64,000 nt of DNA. Source: CBDUQN01 sp965369375. Its GTDB lineage: Bacteria; Krumholzibacteriota; Krumholzibacteriia; Krumholzibacteriales; Krumholzibacteriaceae. The stretch covers positions 22,600-86,599 of the forward strand of contig CBDUQN010000003.1 of NCBI GenBank assembly GCA_965369375.1, written 5' to 3'. Shown piece after piece: positions 52,784 through 60,578 of the stretch. How positions within the stretch are numbered: position 1 is the first letter of the stretch; each line of letters starts with the position of its first letter. The position numbers and the translations under genes are program-made. A model generated the notes under the pieces. That model worked only from the letters and a program-made list of their open reading frames with translations, was not told the origin of the DNA and did no database searches.

Positions 52784-54154
52784 CTACACCAATTGGTACA
52801 GTTTGATTTTTTCCCGAAGGGTTTGGCGGCTGATTCCAAGGATCCGAGACGCCTTCGACTTATTGCCGCTTGTTTCCTTCAGCGCCTTGTTGATCAGCAG
52901 CTTTTCGATATCCTTGATGCTCATCGGGTAGAGGCCGTCGAGAGCGTCCTGAAGGGTGCCGTCATCCGAATATGCATCACCCCTGATGATCTCCGGCGGG
53001 AAATGCTCCGGAAGGATCTTGTCCTCGGCCTCGAGAAGGATCACCCGCTCGATGACATTTCGCAGCTCACGTACGTTGCCGGGCCAGGAATAGCCCTGAA
53101 ACAGCCTCGTGACCTCGGCACTTACCTTTTTGACATCCTTCTTGAATTCCTTGTTGAACATCGCAATGAAATGGTTCGCGAGCAGCGGGATATCCTCTTT
53201 TCGATCCCGCAGCGGCGGCAGGAGGATCGGTATGACCTGAAGGCGGTAGTAGAGATCGTTTCTGAAGTTTCCGTCTTTTATCGCCTGTTTGAGATCCCGG
53301 TTCGTGGCGGACATGATTCTCGTATTGATGCGGAGATCCTTGACACCGCCGACGCGCCTGAACGTCTTGTTCTCTATCACTCTGAGAAGCCTGCTCTGCA
53401 GGGTGATTCCCATTTCTCCTATCTCGTCGAGAAAGATCGTGCCGTTCTCCGCCAGCTCGAAGAGCCCCCTCTTCCTGTATTTCGCATCGGTGAAGGCGCC
53501 TCTCTCATGACCGAAGAGCTCGCTCTCGAGAAGGCTCTCCGGAAGCGCAGCGCAATTTATCTCGAGGAACGGCCGGATTCCTCCGTCACCGCTCTCGTGA
53601 ATAGCCCTCGCGACGAGCTCCTTGCCGGTTCCGCTTTCGCCTTGGATCAGGATAGTGCTCGCCTTGCTCGCACCGATTTTTCTCACCTTTTCGAAGATGT
53701 CCTGCATAACAGCGCTCTTGCCGAGCAGATTCTTGATATTGAAGTTCTCCCGCTCCTTTTTTCGAATCCCCTCCAGTTCACTCTTCAACCTGCTCGCTTC
53801 GAGCGCGTTCTTGACGGCGAGCTTCATCTTATCGAGCTGGAACGGTTTCAGCATGAAGTCGTACGCACCACCCTTTATTGCTTCGACCGCGGTTTCGACT
53901 TCTCCATAGGCGGTCATCATGACTACCGCCACCCCATTGTCCAAAGCCTTGAGCTTTTTGAGCACCTTCAAGCCGTTTATATCAGGGAGCTTTAAGTCGA
54001 GGATTACGAGATCAGCGGGATCCTCGGTGAAGATCTTAATGCCCATTTTGCCGTTTTCGGCCTCCGCCACGTCGTAGTCAAGATTCTTCATCGCCTCACC
54101 GAGAGACCAGCGGATTGCCTTTTCGTCGTCAATGATCAAGATTCTTTTCGGCAT
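52784..54154 (-). CDS. NtrC-family sigma-54-dependent response regulator
   Basis: 456 residues with an intact receiver (acidic DD at 9-10, phospho-acceptor Asp53 in VILDLKLPD, Lys in LKPF). AAA+ domain: Walker A GESGTGKE, Walker B GTIFLDEIGEM, loop GAFTDA (Gly to Asp relative to GAFTGA), and WPGNVRELRNVIERV. Fis-type HTH (GNKSKASRILGISRQTLREKIK). It follows the histidine kinase by 11 nt and is its likely cognate regulator. Confidence 0.93.
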   Translation of the reverse strand: MPKRILIIDDEKAIRWSLGEAMKNLDYDVAEAENGKMGIKIFTEDPADLVILDLKLPDINGLKVLKKLKALDNGVAVVMMTAYGEVETAVEAIKGGAYDFMLKPFQLDKMKLAVKNALEASRLKSELEGIRKKERENFNIKNLLGKSAVMQDIFEKVRKIGASKASTILIQGESGTGKELVARAIHESGDGGIRPFLEINCAALPESLLESELFGHERGAFTDAKYRKRGLFELAENGTIFLDEIGEMGITLQSRLLRVIENKTFRRVGGVKDLRINTRIMSATNRDLKQAIKDGNFRNDLYYRLQVIPILLPPLRDRKEDIPLLANHFIAMFNKEFKKDVKKVSAEVTRLFQGYSWPGNVRELRNVIERVILLEAEDKILPEHFPPEIIRGDAYSDDGTLQDALDGLYPMSIKDIEKLLINKALKETSGNKSKASRILGISRQTLREKIKLYQLV

Positions 54155-54165
54155 ATATCTCCCCT

Positions 54166-56244
54166 TTATGATACTCTAGCTTCCGCTTGACCCGTAGAAA
54201 CCAAAAGCTTCCTCGGGAGCTCTATGAAGAAGCGCGTTCCCTTTCCAACCTCGCTCGTGTAGTATATCCGCCCGCCATGACTATCTACTATCTTTCGTGA
54301 GATGGAGAGTCCGAGTCCCGTGCCCTCCTGTCTCATGGTGAAGAACGGATTGTAGAGATGCTCGGCGGCTTCGGCTGAGATGCCTTCGCCCGTATCGGCG
54401 AACTCCATCTGGATGAAGGACGGATTCTCCGAATCCCTGAGCATTACCTTCAATGCACCACCCTCGCTGCAGGCCTGAATACCGTTCAGCGCGATATTCA
54501 GTATCACCTGTTTCACGCGATCGCGGTCGAGCGTGCAGCGGTCGTCTTTGCATTCATTATGAAAGCCCAATGTTACACCTGCTTCGCGGGATGCGTCGGA
54601 GAGCAGCTCGATTGTTTCCTCGAGTAACGCGGCAAGCGGAATCTCGGTTGCGTTCGGAGAAATCGGGCGGGCGAAATCCAGCAGGTTATTGATGATCTCG
54701 TCGAGCCTGTGTATCTCCTCGAGGATTACCGATATGTATTTTGTCTCGCCCGCTCCTTCGGCGAGCTTTTCCTTGAGAAGCTGTGCCGTTGTTGCGATGC
54801 CGGTAAGCGGATTCCGAATTTCATGGGCAATGCCGGCCGATAGCTCTCCGAGCGATCGGAGCCTGTCCGTAGTCTTGAGCTCCTCTTCCATGGCTTTCTG
54901 TTCAGTGAGATCATCGAAGATCGCGATGATCGTCTTGCCGTGGTACTCATCGAGCTCGATCTTTGTCGTGTTGAGCCGTACCTGGATGCTCCGGTCACCG
55001 GAGAGCGACAGGATTCCCTCGAAGGAGCAGCGGCGTTCATCGCTCGAGACGAGGTACGCGAAAAGACCTTCTCCTCCGAAAGGATTCTGAAAGAGATCGT
55101 CGAAATAGATCTTCCTGTCGATCGCTTCAGAGAGGATCGCCCTCGCTTTGCTGTTCATAAAAACGACTTTTCCGTCATTATCCGCCGTGAGAACGCCGCT
55201 GTTTATGTTTTCGAGTATCGTTTCATTGAAATTCTTCAGGTTTCTCAAGTTGCTGATGTTGACCGCATTCGCGACCTCCTCGATGAGAATCGTCTGAAGG
55301 GTGTTGATGAAATGATAATCGGCGAGGAAGGCCCTACTCGATTCGTACAGCTTGTGCATGAGCAGGAATCCGAGCCATCGACCCTTGTAGAGAAGCGGTA
55401 TAACGGTATGTTCCCACGGTGATTTCATCTCGAGACAGGTCGTTATCGCATCATTGCGGCAGCTCTCGAGCAGAAACGTTTCCGGCGGCAGTGTGTCTTT
55501 TTGCTGGGCTTCGAGCAGGTATTGAACGGCCTTTGTGAGCAGATCCTCTTCGAGATGAAACGAGGTGCGAACTTGCAGTTTTTTTCCTTCGTTGCTGAAG
55601 AGAATGAGTCCGCTGCCTTCCGCTTCCATGTAATTGCACAGGGCCATGAGAAATCGATCGAGGGCGTCGCTCCAGTTTTCATTAGAACTGATATCTCTCC
55701 CCATCTGATAGAGCATCCTCAGGCGTGTCACGTGCCTTTTCAAGGATTCGTTAGCCTGACTGAGCTCCTCGTTCGTTTTGAGCATCAGTTCTTTCAGTTC
55801 CACCGCGCTCTTTTCGAGCTCCTTGTTCGTGCTCACGAGAGCCTCTATTTTCCGCGTATTATCCAGGACTTTCTGAGCATGGTTGTATGCCGCGTCCACG
55901 ACCTCGCCGATTTTGACGAGATCAAATGGTTTGAGGATGTAATCGAAGGCATTGAGCCGGAATGCCTCTATCGTATTCTCGAGTGAGGCGAAAGCAGTCA
56001 TGACGATACACTTAGTCTCGGGGCACTTGCTATGGAAGCTATCTATCAGCTCGAGACCCGTGTAATCCGGCAATTTCAGGTCTATAAGCGCAACATCGAA
56101 CATATTCTTTTCCAGAAGGTCGAGCGCCTCTGCTCCGGTCTCGGCGATTTGCACCTCGTAATTGCGCTTGATGAGAAATGCGCGAAGCATTTCCCGAATC
56201 GATTCTTCGTCATCGATAACGAGGATTGAACCCTTGAATTTCAA
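54166..56244 (-). CDS. Sensor histidine kinase with N-terminal receiver, GAF-like and PAS domains
   Basis: 692 residues from a TTG at 56244, supported by GGGAGGT at good spacing. Receiver ~6-125 (DDEE, Asp55 in ALIDLKLPD, KPFD), a coiled-coil ~135-185, GAF-like region ~200-330, PAS ~340-455 (NINSGVLTADNDGKVVFMNSKA), HisKA with phospho-His in LGELSAGIAHEIRNPLTG, then HATPase (NIALNGIQACSEGG, FADTGEGIS, GTGLGLSISRKIV). It has no membrane helices, so it is cytosolic. The N-terminal receiver makes it a possible target of another kinase. Confidence 0.93.
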   Translation of the reverse strand: MKFKGSILVIDDEESIREMLRAFLIKRNYEVQIAETGAEALDLLEKNMFDVALIDLKLPDYTGLELIDSFHSKCPETKCIVMTAFASLENTIEAFRLNAFDYILKPFDLVKIGEVVDAAYNHAQKVLDNTRKIEALVSTNKELEKSAVELKELMLKTNEELSQANESLKRHVTRLRMLYQMGRDISSNENWSDALDRFLMALCNYMEAEGSGLILFSNEGKKLQVRTSFHLEEDLLTKAVQYLLEAQQKDTLPPETFLLESCRNDAITTCLEMKSPWEHTVIPLLYKGRWLGFLLMHKLYESSRAFLADYHFINTLQTILIEEVANAVNISNLRNLKNFNETILENINSGVLTADNDGKVVFMNSKARAILSEAIDRKIYFDDLFQNPFGGEGLFAYLVSSDERRCSFEGILSLSGDRSIQVRLNTTKIELDEYHGKTIIAIFDDLTEQKAMEEELKTTDRLRSLGELSAGIAHEIRNPLTGIATTAQLLKEKLAEGAGETKYISVILEEIHRLDEIINNLLDFARPISPNATEIPLAALLEETIELLSDASREAGVTLGFHNECKDDRCTLDRDRVKQVILNIALNGIQACSEGGALKVMLRDSENPSFIQMEFADTGEGISAEAAEHLYNPFFTMRQEGTGLGLSISRKIVDSHGGRIYYTSEVGKGTRFFIELPRKLLVSTGQAEARVS

Positions 56245-56287
56245 GGCGTACCTCCCGTAGACAGCCAGCAAAGCGAGTTCCGGCCGA

Positions 56288-56316
56288 TTATTATCATATG
56301 GTTAGTAGTACCGCAA
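56288..56316 (-). promoter_or_regulatory. Candidate promoter of the kinase/regulator operon
   Basis: -35 TTGCGG (56311-56316), 17-nt spacer, -10 TAATAA (56288-56293) preceded by TG (extended -10). About 45 nt before the TTG start; a moderate match. Confidence 0.35.
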
Positions 56317-56390
56317 TAGAAAAGGCTTGGTCAGCAACAGCTATGAGGGGACGATAGGATCGCTTGAGCCCCGCTGCCTGATTGCAGTGA

Positions 56391-56753
56391 TCAAGAAGTA
56401 AGGCGCTGTGTGATATACTTCTTGAGTGTCTTCTGCGATGCATCGGAGAGAAAGGAGAAGAATACAGCAAAATTATAGGATGAAACCGATGGATCCTCGC
56501 GTTCCGGTTCCACGCGCACGACTATGCCGTCGCATCTGACCAGCGTCTCTTTTTCGCTGTCTCCTTCGTGCATGGGAATCACCAGCTCCATTTGCACCTT
56601 GGTGAGAGGCTCTATGTAATGCGGCGATTGGAAGTAGACCCCATTTGTGCTGATGTTCAGCGTTTTACCTGTCGCCTCTTCCGGTCCAGCGGATACCGAA
56701 ATTGCGAGACTCGCCTTCACTCTCTGTGCTTGTCGTCTCTCTTGGCCAGGCAT
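56391..56753 (-). CDS. PilZ domain protein
   Basis: 120 residues. Both c-di-GMP-binding motifs are visible: RRQAQR (RxxxR, near residue 6) and NISTNGVYF (D/NxSxxG, near 34). The rest is a PilZ beta-barrel. Single-domain PilZ proteins act as c-di-GMP-dependent adaptors for motility, polysaccharide or transcription. No strong Shine-Dalgarno sequence was found before the ATG. The GGDEF protein at 44-45 kb could supply the ligand. Confidence 0.88.
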   Translation of the reverse strand: MPGQERRQAQRVKASLAISVSAGPEEATGKTLNISTNGVYFQSPHYIEPLTKVQMELVIPMHEGDSEKETLVRCDGIVVRVEPEREDPSVSSYNFAVFFSFLSDASQKTLKKYITQRLTS

Positions 56754-56821
56754 TGCGTTTTTGCAGCGAGCGACATTCTTTCAACGGATTTAAGCTCCCG
56801 AATACAAGACGCCGGGCTCTT

Positions 56822-56917
56822 CTAGCGTTTCTTTTTCTTGTGGCGATCCTTGCGCAGGCGCTTCTTCCGCTTGTGCGTAGCTATCTTCTTTCTCTTCCTT
56901 TTCTTGCCGCTCGGCAT
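56822..56917 (-). CDS. AURKAIP1/COX24-domain small ribosomal protein (bS22-like)
   Basis: A 31-residue gene: MPSGKKRKR at the N-terminus, then KKIATHKRKKRLRKDRHK and a basic tail; 20 or so Lys/Arg. It matches the short proteins annotated AURKAIP1/COX24 in Bacteroidota (MPSGKKRKR-x-KM/I-ATHKRKKR). That domain is homologous to mycobacterial bS22 and mitochondrial mS38, which sit in the small subunit. The ATG has AGGAA 4 nt upstream. It is 68 nt upstream of the PilZ gene and downstream of HU. Confidence 0.88.
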   Translation of the reverse strand: MPSGKKRKRKKIATHKRKKRLRKDRHKKKKR

Positions 56918-56962
56918 GATTCCTTTCCGGGTCCGAGTTCTCTGCTCTTCCTTAAGTTCAAC

Positions 56963-56992
56963 ATAATATAAAAATCCGCATGCATAATGCAA
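56963..56992 (-). promoter_or_regulatory. Candidate promoter of the bS22-like gene
   Basis: -10 TATTAT (56963-56968, 5/6), 18-nt spacer, -35 TTGCAT (56987-56992, 3/6). It lies inside the HU terminator stem-loop and about 45 nt before the ATG. Confidence 0.4.
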
Positions 56993-57003
56993 ACGGATTT
57001 TTT
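56970..57003 (-). terminator. Terminator-like stem-loop downstream of HU
   Basis: Inverted repeat AAAAATCCG (56970-56978) with CGGATTTTT (56994-57002), a 9-bp AT-rich stem followed by a T-run in the minus direction, about 35 nt after the HU stop. Confidence 0.6.
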
Positions 57004-57036
57004 GCTAATTTACAGAATAAAAATGTTTTTCCCGCT

Positions 57037-57312
57037 CTAGTGATTGACCTTGGTCTTGAGTTCGTTCGAAGCTTTGAAATACGGCACGAGCTTGGCGGGA
57101 ACATCTACGGATGCACCGGTGCGAGGATTCCTCGCCTTCCGTGGCTTCCTGCTCTTGACCTTGAAACTACCGAATCCCCTGAGCTCCACCTTGCTGCCTT
57201 CAGCCAACGCCTTGCAGATATTCTCGATGATCATGTTGACCACAATGCTGGTGTCTTTCTTGCTCAGGCCTGTTTCGCGGGCAATTTCCTCGACTAGATC
57301 TGCCTTTGTCAT
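57037..57312 (-). CDS. HU/IHF-family DNA-binding protein
   Basis: 91 residues from the ATG at 57312 (GGGAGGAG upstream), the normal length; an upstream extension lacks homology. MTKADLVEEIARETGLSK opens the helical body, followed by VELRGFGSFKVKSRK and the DNA-binding arm signature ARNPRTGASVDVPAK. The protein compacts and bends DNA. HU versus IHF subunit cannot be settled by sequence alone; no partner gene is near. Confidence 0.94.
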   Translation of the reverse strand: MTKADLVEEIARETGLSKKDTSIVVNMIIENICKALAEGSKVELRGFGSFKVKSRKPRKARNPRTGASVDVPAKLVPYFKASNELKTKVNH

Positions 57313-57409
57313 GTCACTCCTCCCACTCCAGGTTAAATGAGCCCCTCTTTCGGATCGAACCTCCAACCTCCATCTGGAGATTACAAGTCGATGCATCGGT
57401 GCATCTTAC
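57313..57409 (-). promoter_or_regulatory. HU mRNA leader with two hairpins
   Basis: The predicted transcript begins near 57409. A perfect stem GATGCA/TGCATC with a 4-nt loop (57390-57405) lies at its very 5' end and a second, CTCC/GGAG, at 57368-57379. Both precede the Shine-Dalgarno sequence by 40-90 nt. Possible 5' stabilisation or translational control. Confidence 0.4.
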
Positions 57410-57415
57410 CTGACG

Positions 57416-57445
57416 ATAATTAGCACATGGCGCAAGTCTTGTCAA
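57416..57445 (-). promoter_or_regulatory. Promoter of the HU gene
   Basis: Consensus -35 TTGACA (57440-57445), 18-nt spacer, -10 AATTAT (57416-57421, 4/6) on the minus strand. Confidence 0.65.
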
Positions 57446-57504
57446 AAAATATTTTGAACTGATTTTATTTTTTTTCCGGGCGGCGTTTTTGCCGGGCGGC
57501 GGGC

Positions 57505-57534
57505 TTGAAGTCGAACGCCATTCTGTGGTATCAT
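57505..57534 (+). promoter_or_regulatory. Extended -10 promoter of the candidate RNA
   Basis: -35 TTGAAG (57505-57510), 18-nt spacer, TGG-TATCAT extended -10 (57529-57534, 5/6). The predicted start (57541-57542) coincides with the first base of the RNA stem. Confidence 0.5.
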
Positions 57535-57541
57535 ATAAAAC

Positions 57542-57641
57542 AAGTTCCCCGTTAGGAACGTGTACCCCTGTACGCGGCTTTTCTACAACACGTGAGGATG
57601 AGAAACACGTCAGGGACAATCCACGAACCAACAGGGAACTT
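57542..57641 (+). ncRNA. Candidate structured small RNA
   Basis: About 100 nt that fold into one long interrupted hairpin. The ends AAGTTCCC (57542-57549) and GGGAACTT (57634-57641) pair over 8 bp; GTT/AAC, GTG/CAC and CCCTG/CAGGG extend the stem inward, and the apex has a nested ACGTG/CACGT stem. The promoter upstream is placed so that transcription starts at the stem. It does not match tmRNA, RNase P, SRP or a riboswitch core known to me; 6S-like folding is a possibility. No protein-coding signal was seen. Confidence 0.4.
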
Positions 57642-57908
57642 TCCGCGTGCAGTCCGCTTACCTTCAAGAGTTATGCCATTTTGTAATAATCCCGCAGTCG
57701 CAACGTATCTTGTTATATTACAATTCAATACGATGCTCGTCCATTTTCGGCGGCTCGTGGGTTTCGTTGTCAATTAACTTCCATACATAGCAAAATGAAT
57801 TGAAGAATCAAAAGGCGGGCGGCAAAGCAAGGGTGGTTTCATTGGAGATTTAGCGTAGTTTTAGATCTGCGGGGAGAGCGCATTTCCTGCGGACGAATCG
57901 ATCGGGAA
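57642..57908. other. Remaining non-coding part of the 57.4-57.9 kb gap
   Basis: AT-rich after 57660. TTGTAATA and TATTACAA are an inverted pair around 57680-57725. No convincing reading frame; the longest plus-strand candidate is about 60 codons without a Shine-Dalgarno sequence. Confidence 0.5.
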
Positions 57909-58715
57909 TTACTTCTTGCTCTTTCGCGCGCGGTAGAACCCGAGAAAATCCCTGCAGCCGCTATCGAGCCCGATGACTGCTTCGGCGGCTTTGAGCGCTT
58001 CCCTGAGCCTTTCGTCCGTCGGGTCGCAGATGAGCGCCGTGATGCCGTGGGAAACCGCCATCGAGAGGAAGGTTCTGTTGAAGAGCCGCCGCATGGGAAG
58101 GCCGTACGATATATTCGACAGCCCCCCTACCCTTTGGAATTCGGGGTGAGACGCCGTGAGCGCGGCGGTCGTATCGAGGGCTATGCGCAGGCCGGCGGGC
58201 GATGTCGCTACCGGGGCAAAAACGGGATCGAGAAGGATCTTCTGTGGAGCCATCCCTGAGGCGGCTGCGATAATCGCAACCCTGCCGGCGAGCGTTAGCC
58301 TGCCATCGACCGATGTGGGGATGCCTGCCCTGTCCTTGAGTATCACAATCACCTGCGCTCCGGACTCCTTGACGGCGGGAAGGGCGTTCTCGAGGATCTC
58401 ATGATCACACGTGAGGGAATTGAGCATCGCCCGTTCACCGAATACCGCCGTGAGCTTGAGGAGCAGATCGATGTTCGCGCTGTCGAGGGAGATGCCGGTG
58501 CCGAGCTTTTCAGTGATGATCCGGGCGCCCCAGGAGAGCGCATCCTCCTCATCCCCGATGAGCATCGAGGCGTTCAGGTCTATGTAGGACGCGCCGCAAT
58601 CGATCTGGCTTTTCGCTATCTCGATCAGAGACTGCTCATCGCGCTCGGCGAGGAGCTTCTTCACCGCCGTATTTGTGCTGTTGAGTTTCTCTCCGATTAA
58701 CAGGATGTGAGACAT
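57909..58715 (-). CDS. Methyltetrahydrofolate-binding methyltransferase domain protein (AcsE/MetH pterin-domain-like)
   Basis: 268 residues from the ATG at 58715. TIM-barrel of the dihydropteroate-synthase-like class: IGEKLNSTN, ASYIDLNAS (pterin-contact Asp-Asn), DSANIDLL and the GGLSNISYGLPMR(R)LFNRTFL signature seen in CH3-THF:corrinoid methyltransferases and in the folate domain of MetH. Alone, it would pass a methyl group between methyl-THF and a corrinoid protein, but no corrinoid-binding or activation domain is adjacent. It ends the glmU-like/methyltransferase pair. Confidence 0.85.
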   Translation of the reverse strand: MSHILLIGEKLNSTNTAVKKLLAERDEQSLIEIAKSQIDCGASYIDLNASMLIGDEEDALSWGARIITEKLGTGISLDSANIDLLLKLTAVFGERAMLNSLTCDHEILENALPAVKESGAQVIVILKDRAGIPTSVDGRLTLAGRVAIIAAASGMAPQKILLDPVFAPVATSPAGLRIALDTTAALTASHPEFQRVGGLSNISYGLPMRRLFNRTFLSMAVSHGITALICDPTDERLREALKAAEAVIGLDSGCRDFLGFYRARKSKK

Positions 58716-58739
58716 GCTGATTGTAATCAAGTACAGGGT

Positions 58740-60155
58740 TTAAATAGTTTGGCCGCTTTGCCGGCTGAATCGAAGGAGGATCTTGAAGAGATCCGCGATG
58801 GCATCGGTAAAGGGTACGTTTCTTCTTCCCATCATCACCTTTGCCGTCTCAACCGATTTTTTATGATCGAATTCCACGAATTCAGGCTCGAGCAGCCAGG
58901 TGAAGCTCGGAACGAACTTCGGCGGAAATCCATCCGAAATGACATTCGCATTGAAAGCCACGACGGTTCCCGTGTTCAGTCTCGTCAGTATAGCGACCTT
59001 CACGTGATCCCCCAAGACCACACCGAGAAATCGCCGGCCTGTTTCTTTCATATGCCCGCGGCACCAGGATTTCACCTGACTGTAGTTGTTTTTCAGATCG
59101 CTGTTGCAGGCGCCGGCTCCGATGTTGACCCACGATCCGATGTACGAGTGCCCGAGAAACCCTTCGTGCTGCTTGTTCGAATAAGATGCGAAGATCGTAT
59201 CCTCGACCTCTCCTCCCACGCGGCAGTGCTTCCCGATCGATGTGGCATGGCCGATCTTTGCGCCGCCGCGTATGATCGATCCCTCCCCTATGAAGCAGGG
59301 TCCCTTGACGAACGCGGTCGGTTCGATAAGAACTTTGTCGGCTATGATGATCGGCCCCTCTGAGGCGTCGAGTACCGTTCCCGAGCGAACCTCGACTTCG
59401 GAGCCTATAACGATATCCTCTTCATTTATGAGGTCGACACCCTTGAAGAGCTCGGCCTCCGGAGCCGCTCCCCGCAGCGGATTCTTCTGAAAGTCATCGA
59501 GAATGCACGCGCCGTTCTCGCCTATGAGCTGCCAGTAATAGGACAAAAGGCCGATGCCTGTTTCTTTCAATGTGATACCGTTACGTTCCGCCCACTGCAT
59601 GAGCGGCGGCGTCTCTTCCCCCTCCGGTTCCGCAACAGCTTTTTCTTCCTTCTTGGACTCGGAAGAAGCCTTCTTTATCTCCTGAATGACTTTCGCGACA
59701 TTATCATCGGAGAGGGGCTCGAGGAGATGTTTGATAAAAGATGCCGCATTATCTCCCGAGAGGCGAGCGGCGACGGCAGTAGCGTTCTTCTGAATGACGC
59801 AGTTTTCTTCGAGCTCGCCGAGCAGCTTGTCGAAATCGCTCTCGTAGACGAGAAGCCGGCCGTTGATAAAGAGCATTTCGCCGGTTTCGCCTGCTCCACC
59901 CTCTTCGCCTTCATTCACCCTTACGGAAGATTCCTCCTCGCCTGCGCCTTCCTGTGCCGAAAGCACCGGTGCCAGGTAGGGTCGGCACAGCAGAATGAGT
60001 TTCTCGGGATTGAGATCCGCTACGATTCTGTCTTTGAGGGTCTGTGTTCCTATGAAGAGATCGAAAATGGGGTGGTTGAGGGTGAGGGGAAAGAAATTGG
60101 GATAGCGGCCGTCCTCGAAGATGCAGACGCTTGTAGGTAACGCATTTTCTTCCAT
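58740..60155 (-). CDS. GlmU-like sugar nucleotidyltransferase/acyltransferase
   Basis: 471 residues, of the alternative bacterial GlmU group. The N-terminus (CIFEDGRYPNFFPLTLNHPIFDL...TLKDRI) is the divergent transferase domain of that group. The middle is interrupted by two acidic, low-complexity stretches (about residues 73-92 and 184-206). The C-terminal half is a left-handed beta-helix (IIADKVLIEPTAFVKGPCFIGEGSIIRGG; HSYIGSWVNIGAGACNSDLKNNY). It likely activates a sugar-1-phosphate for the envelope; the exact sugar is unknown. Confidence 0.8.
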   Translation of the reverse strand: MEENALPTSVCIFEDGRYPNFFPLTLNHPIFDLFIGTQTLKDRIVADLNPEKLILLCRPYLAPVLSAQEGAGEEESSVRVNEGEEGGAGETGEMLFINGRLLVYESDFDKLLGELEENCVIQKNATAVAARLSGDNAASFIKHLLEPLSDDNVAKVIQEIKKASSESKKEEKAVAEPEGEETPPLMQWAERNGITLKETGIGLLSYYWQLIGENGACILDDFQKNPLRGAAPEAELFKGVDLINEEDIVIGSEVEVRSGTVLDASEGPIIIADKVLIEPTAFVKGPCFIGEGSIIRGGAKIGHATSIGKHCRVGGEVEDTIFASYSNKQHEGFLGHSYIGSWVNIGAGACNSDLKNNYSQVKSWCRGHMKETGRRFLGVVLGDHVKVAILTRLNTGTVVAFNANVISDGFPPKFVPSFTWLLEPEFVEFDHKKSVETAKVMMGRRNVPFTDAIADLFKILLRFSRQSGQTI

Positions 60156-60284
60156 ATCGCTTTATATCCCCACTGAAAAGATCGGTCTCGATTTCGTCTC
60201 ATCGTGCAGCGCAGACCGGGATATCTCCCTGATCCCTGCGATGACCGATACGGCCGTCAGGGACTGCCGCACCCGCTAAAAAAA

Positions 60285-60360
60285 TGGTGGAGTTGACGGG
60301 GATCGAACCCGTGACCTCTTGTCTGCCAGACAAGTGCTCTCCCAGCTGAGCTACAACCCC
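60285..60360 (-). tRNA. tRNA-Ala (anticodon GGC)
   Basis: Full cloverleaf of 76 nt with encoded CCA. Acceptor stem has the G3-U70 pair that marks tRNA-Ala; D-arm GCTCAGCTGGGAGAGC; anticodon arm CTTGT-CTGGCAG-ACAAG with anticodon GGC; T-arm CGGGTTCGATCCCCG. A run of seven T follows the CCA directly. Confidence 0.97.
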
Positions 60361-60371
60361 AAACTTACTGA

Positions 60372-60399
60372 ATAGTAGCAAAAACGTTACCCGCGTCAA
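60372..60399 (-). promoter_or_regulatory. Promoter of tRNA-Ala
   Basis: -35 TTGACG (60394-60399), 16-nt spacer, extended -10 TGC-TACTAT (60372-60377, 4/6), predicted start about 5 nt before the tRNA 5' end. Confidence 0.65.
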
Positions 60400-60490
60400 G
60401 TCCAAATTTTTATTGCCGTTTCGGCGCTCATAATTCGATGCGCACGAAGTATTATAAATAAGGAGCAACGGCCAAAGGAAATGAATATTC

Positions 60491-60505
60491 ATCGGATTAA
60501 CCGAT
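60491..60505 (+). promoter_or_regulatory. Inverted repeat, possible operator, upstream of nfeD
   Basis: ATCGG-ATTAA-CCGAT, 5-bp arms, 26 nt upstream of the nfeD -35. Short enough to be chance. Confidence 0.3.
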
Positions 60506-60531
60506 AGATAGTAATAACAGTATTTAGCCTA

Positions 60532-60560
60532 TTGACTCCAACGAGAAAAAGCAATACTGT
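60532..60560 (+). promoter_or_regulatory. Candidate nfeD-floA promoter
   Basis: -35 TTGACT (60532-60537, 5/6), 17-nt spacer, -10 TACTGT (60555-60560, 3/6), 19 nt before the ATG. Confidence 0.5.
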
Positions 60561-60578
60561 TTCCAAGGGGGTGATTCG

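Noticed and set aside
57340..57400. tRNA-like pieces (CTTGTAA, like a tRNA-Thr anticodon loop, and GGTTCGATCC, like a T-loop) on the minus strand before HU
   Set aside because: The anticodon and T stems do not pair and the distance between the loops is 21 rather than 15 nt; it lies in the HU leader, so I treat it as chance.
57590..57620. GATGAG..GAAAC, resembling hammerhead ribozyme core
   Set aside because: No stem II lies between the two elements and no cleavage-site geometry is visible.
57592..57777. 61-codon plus-strand reading frame
   Set aside because: No Shine-Dalgarno sequence, no homology and it overlaps the candidate RNA.
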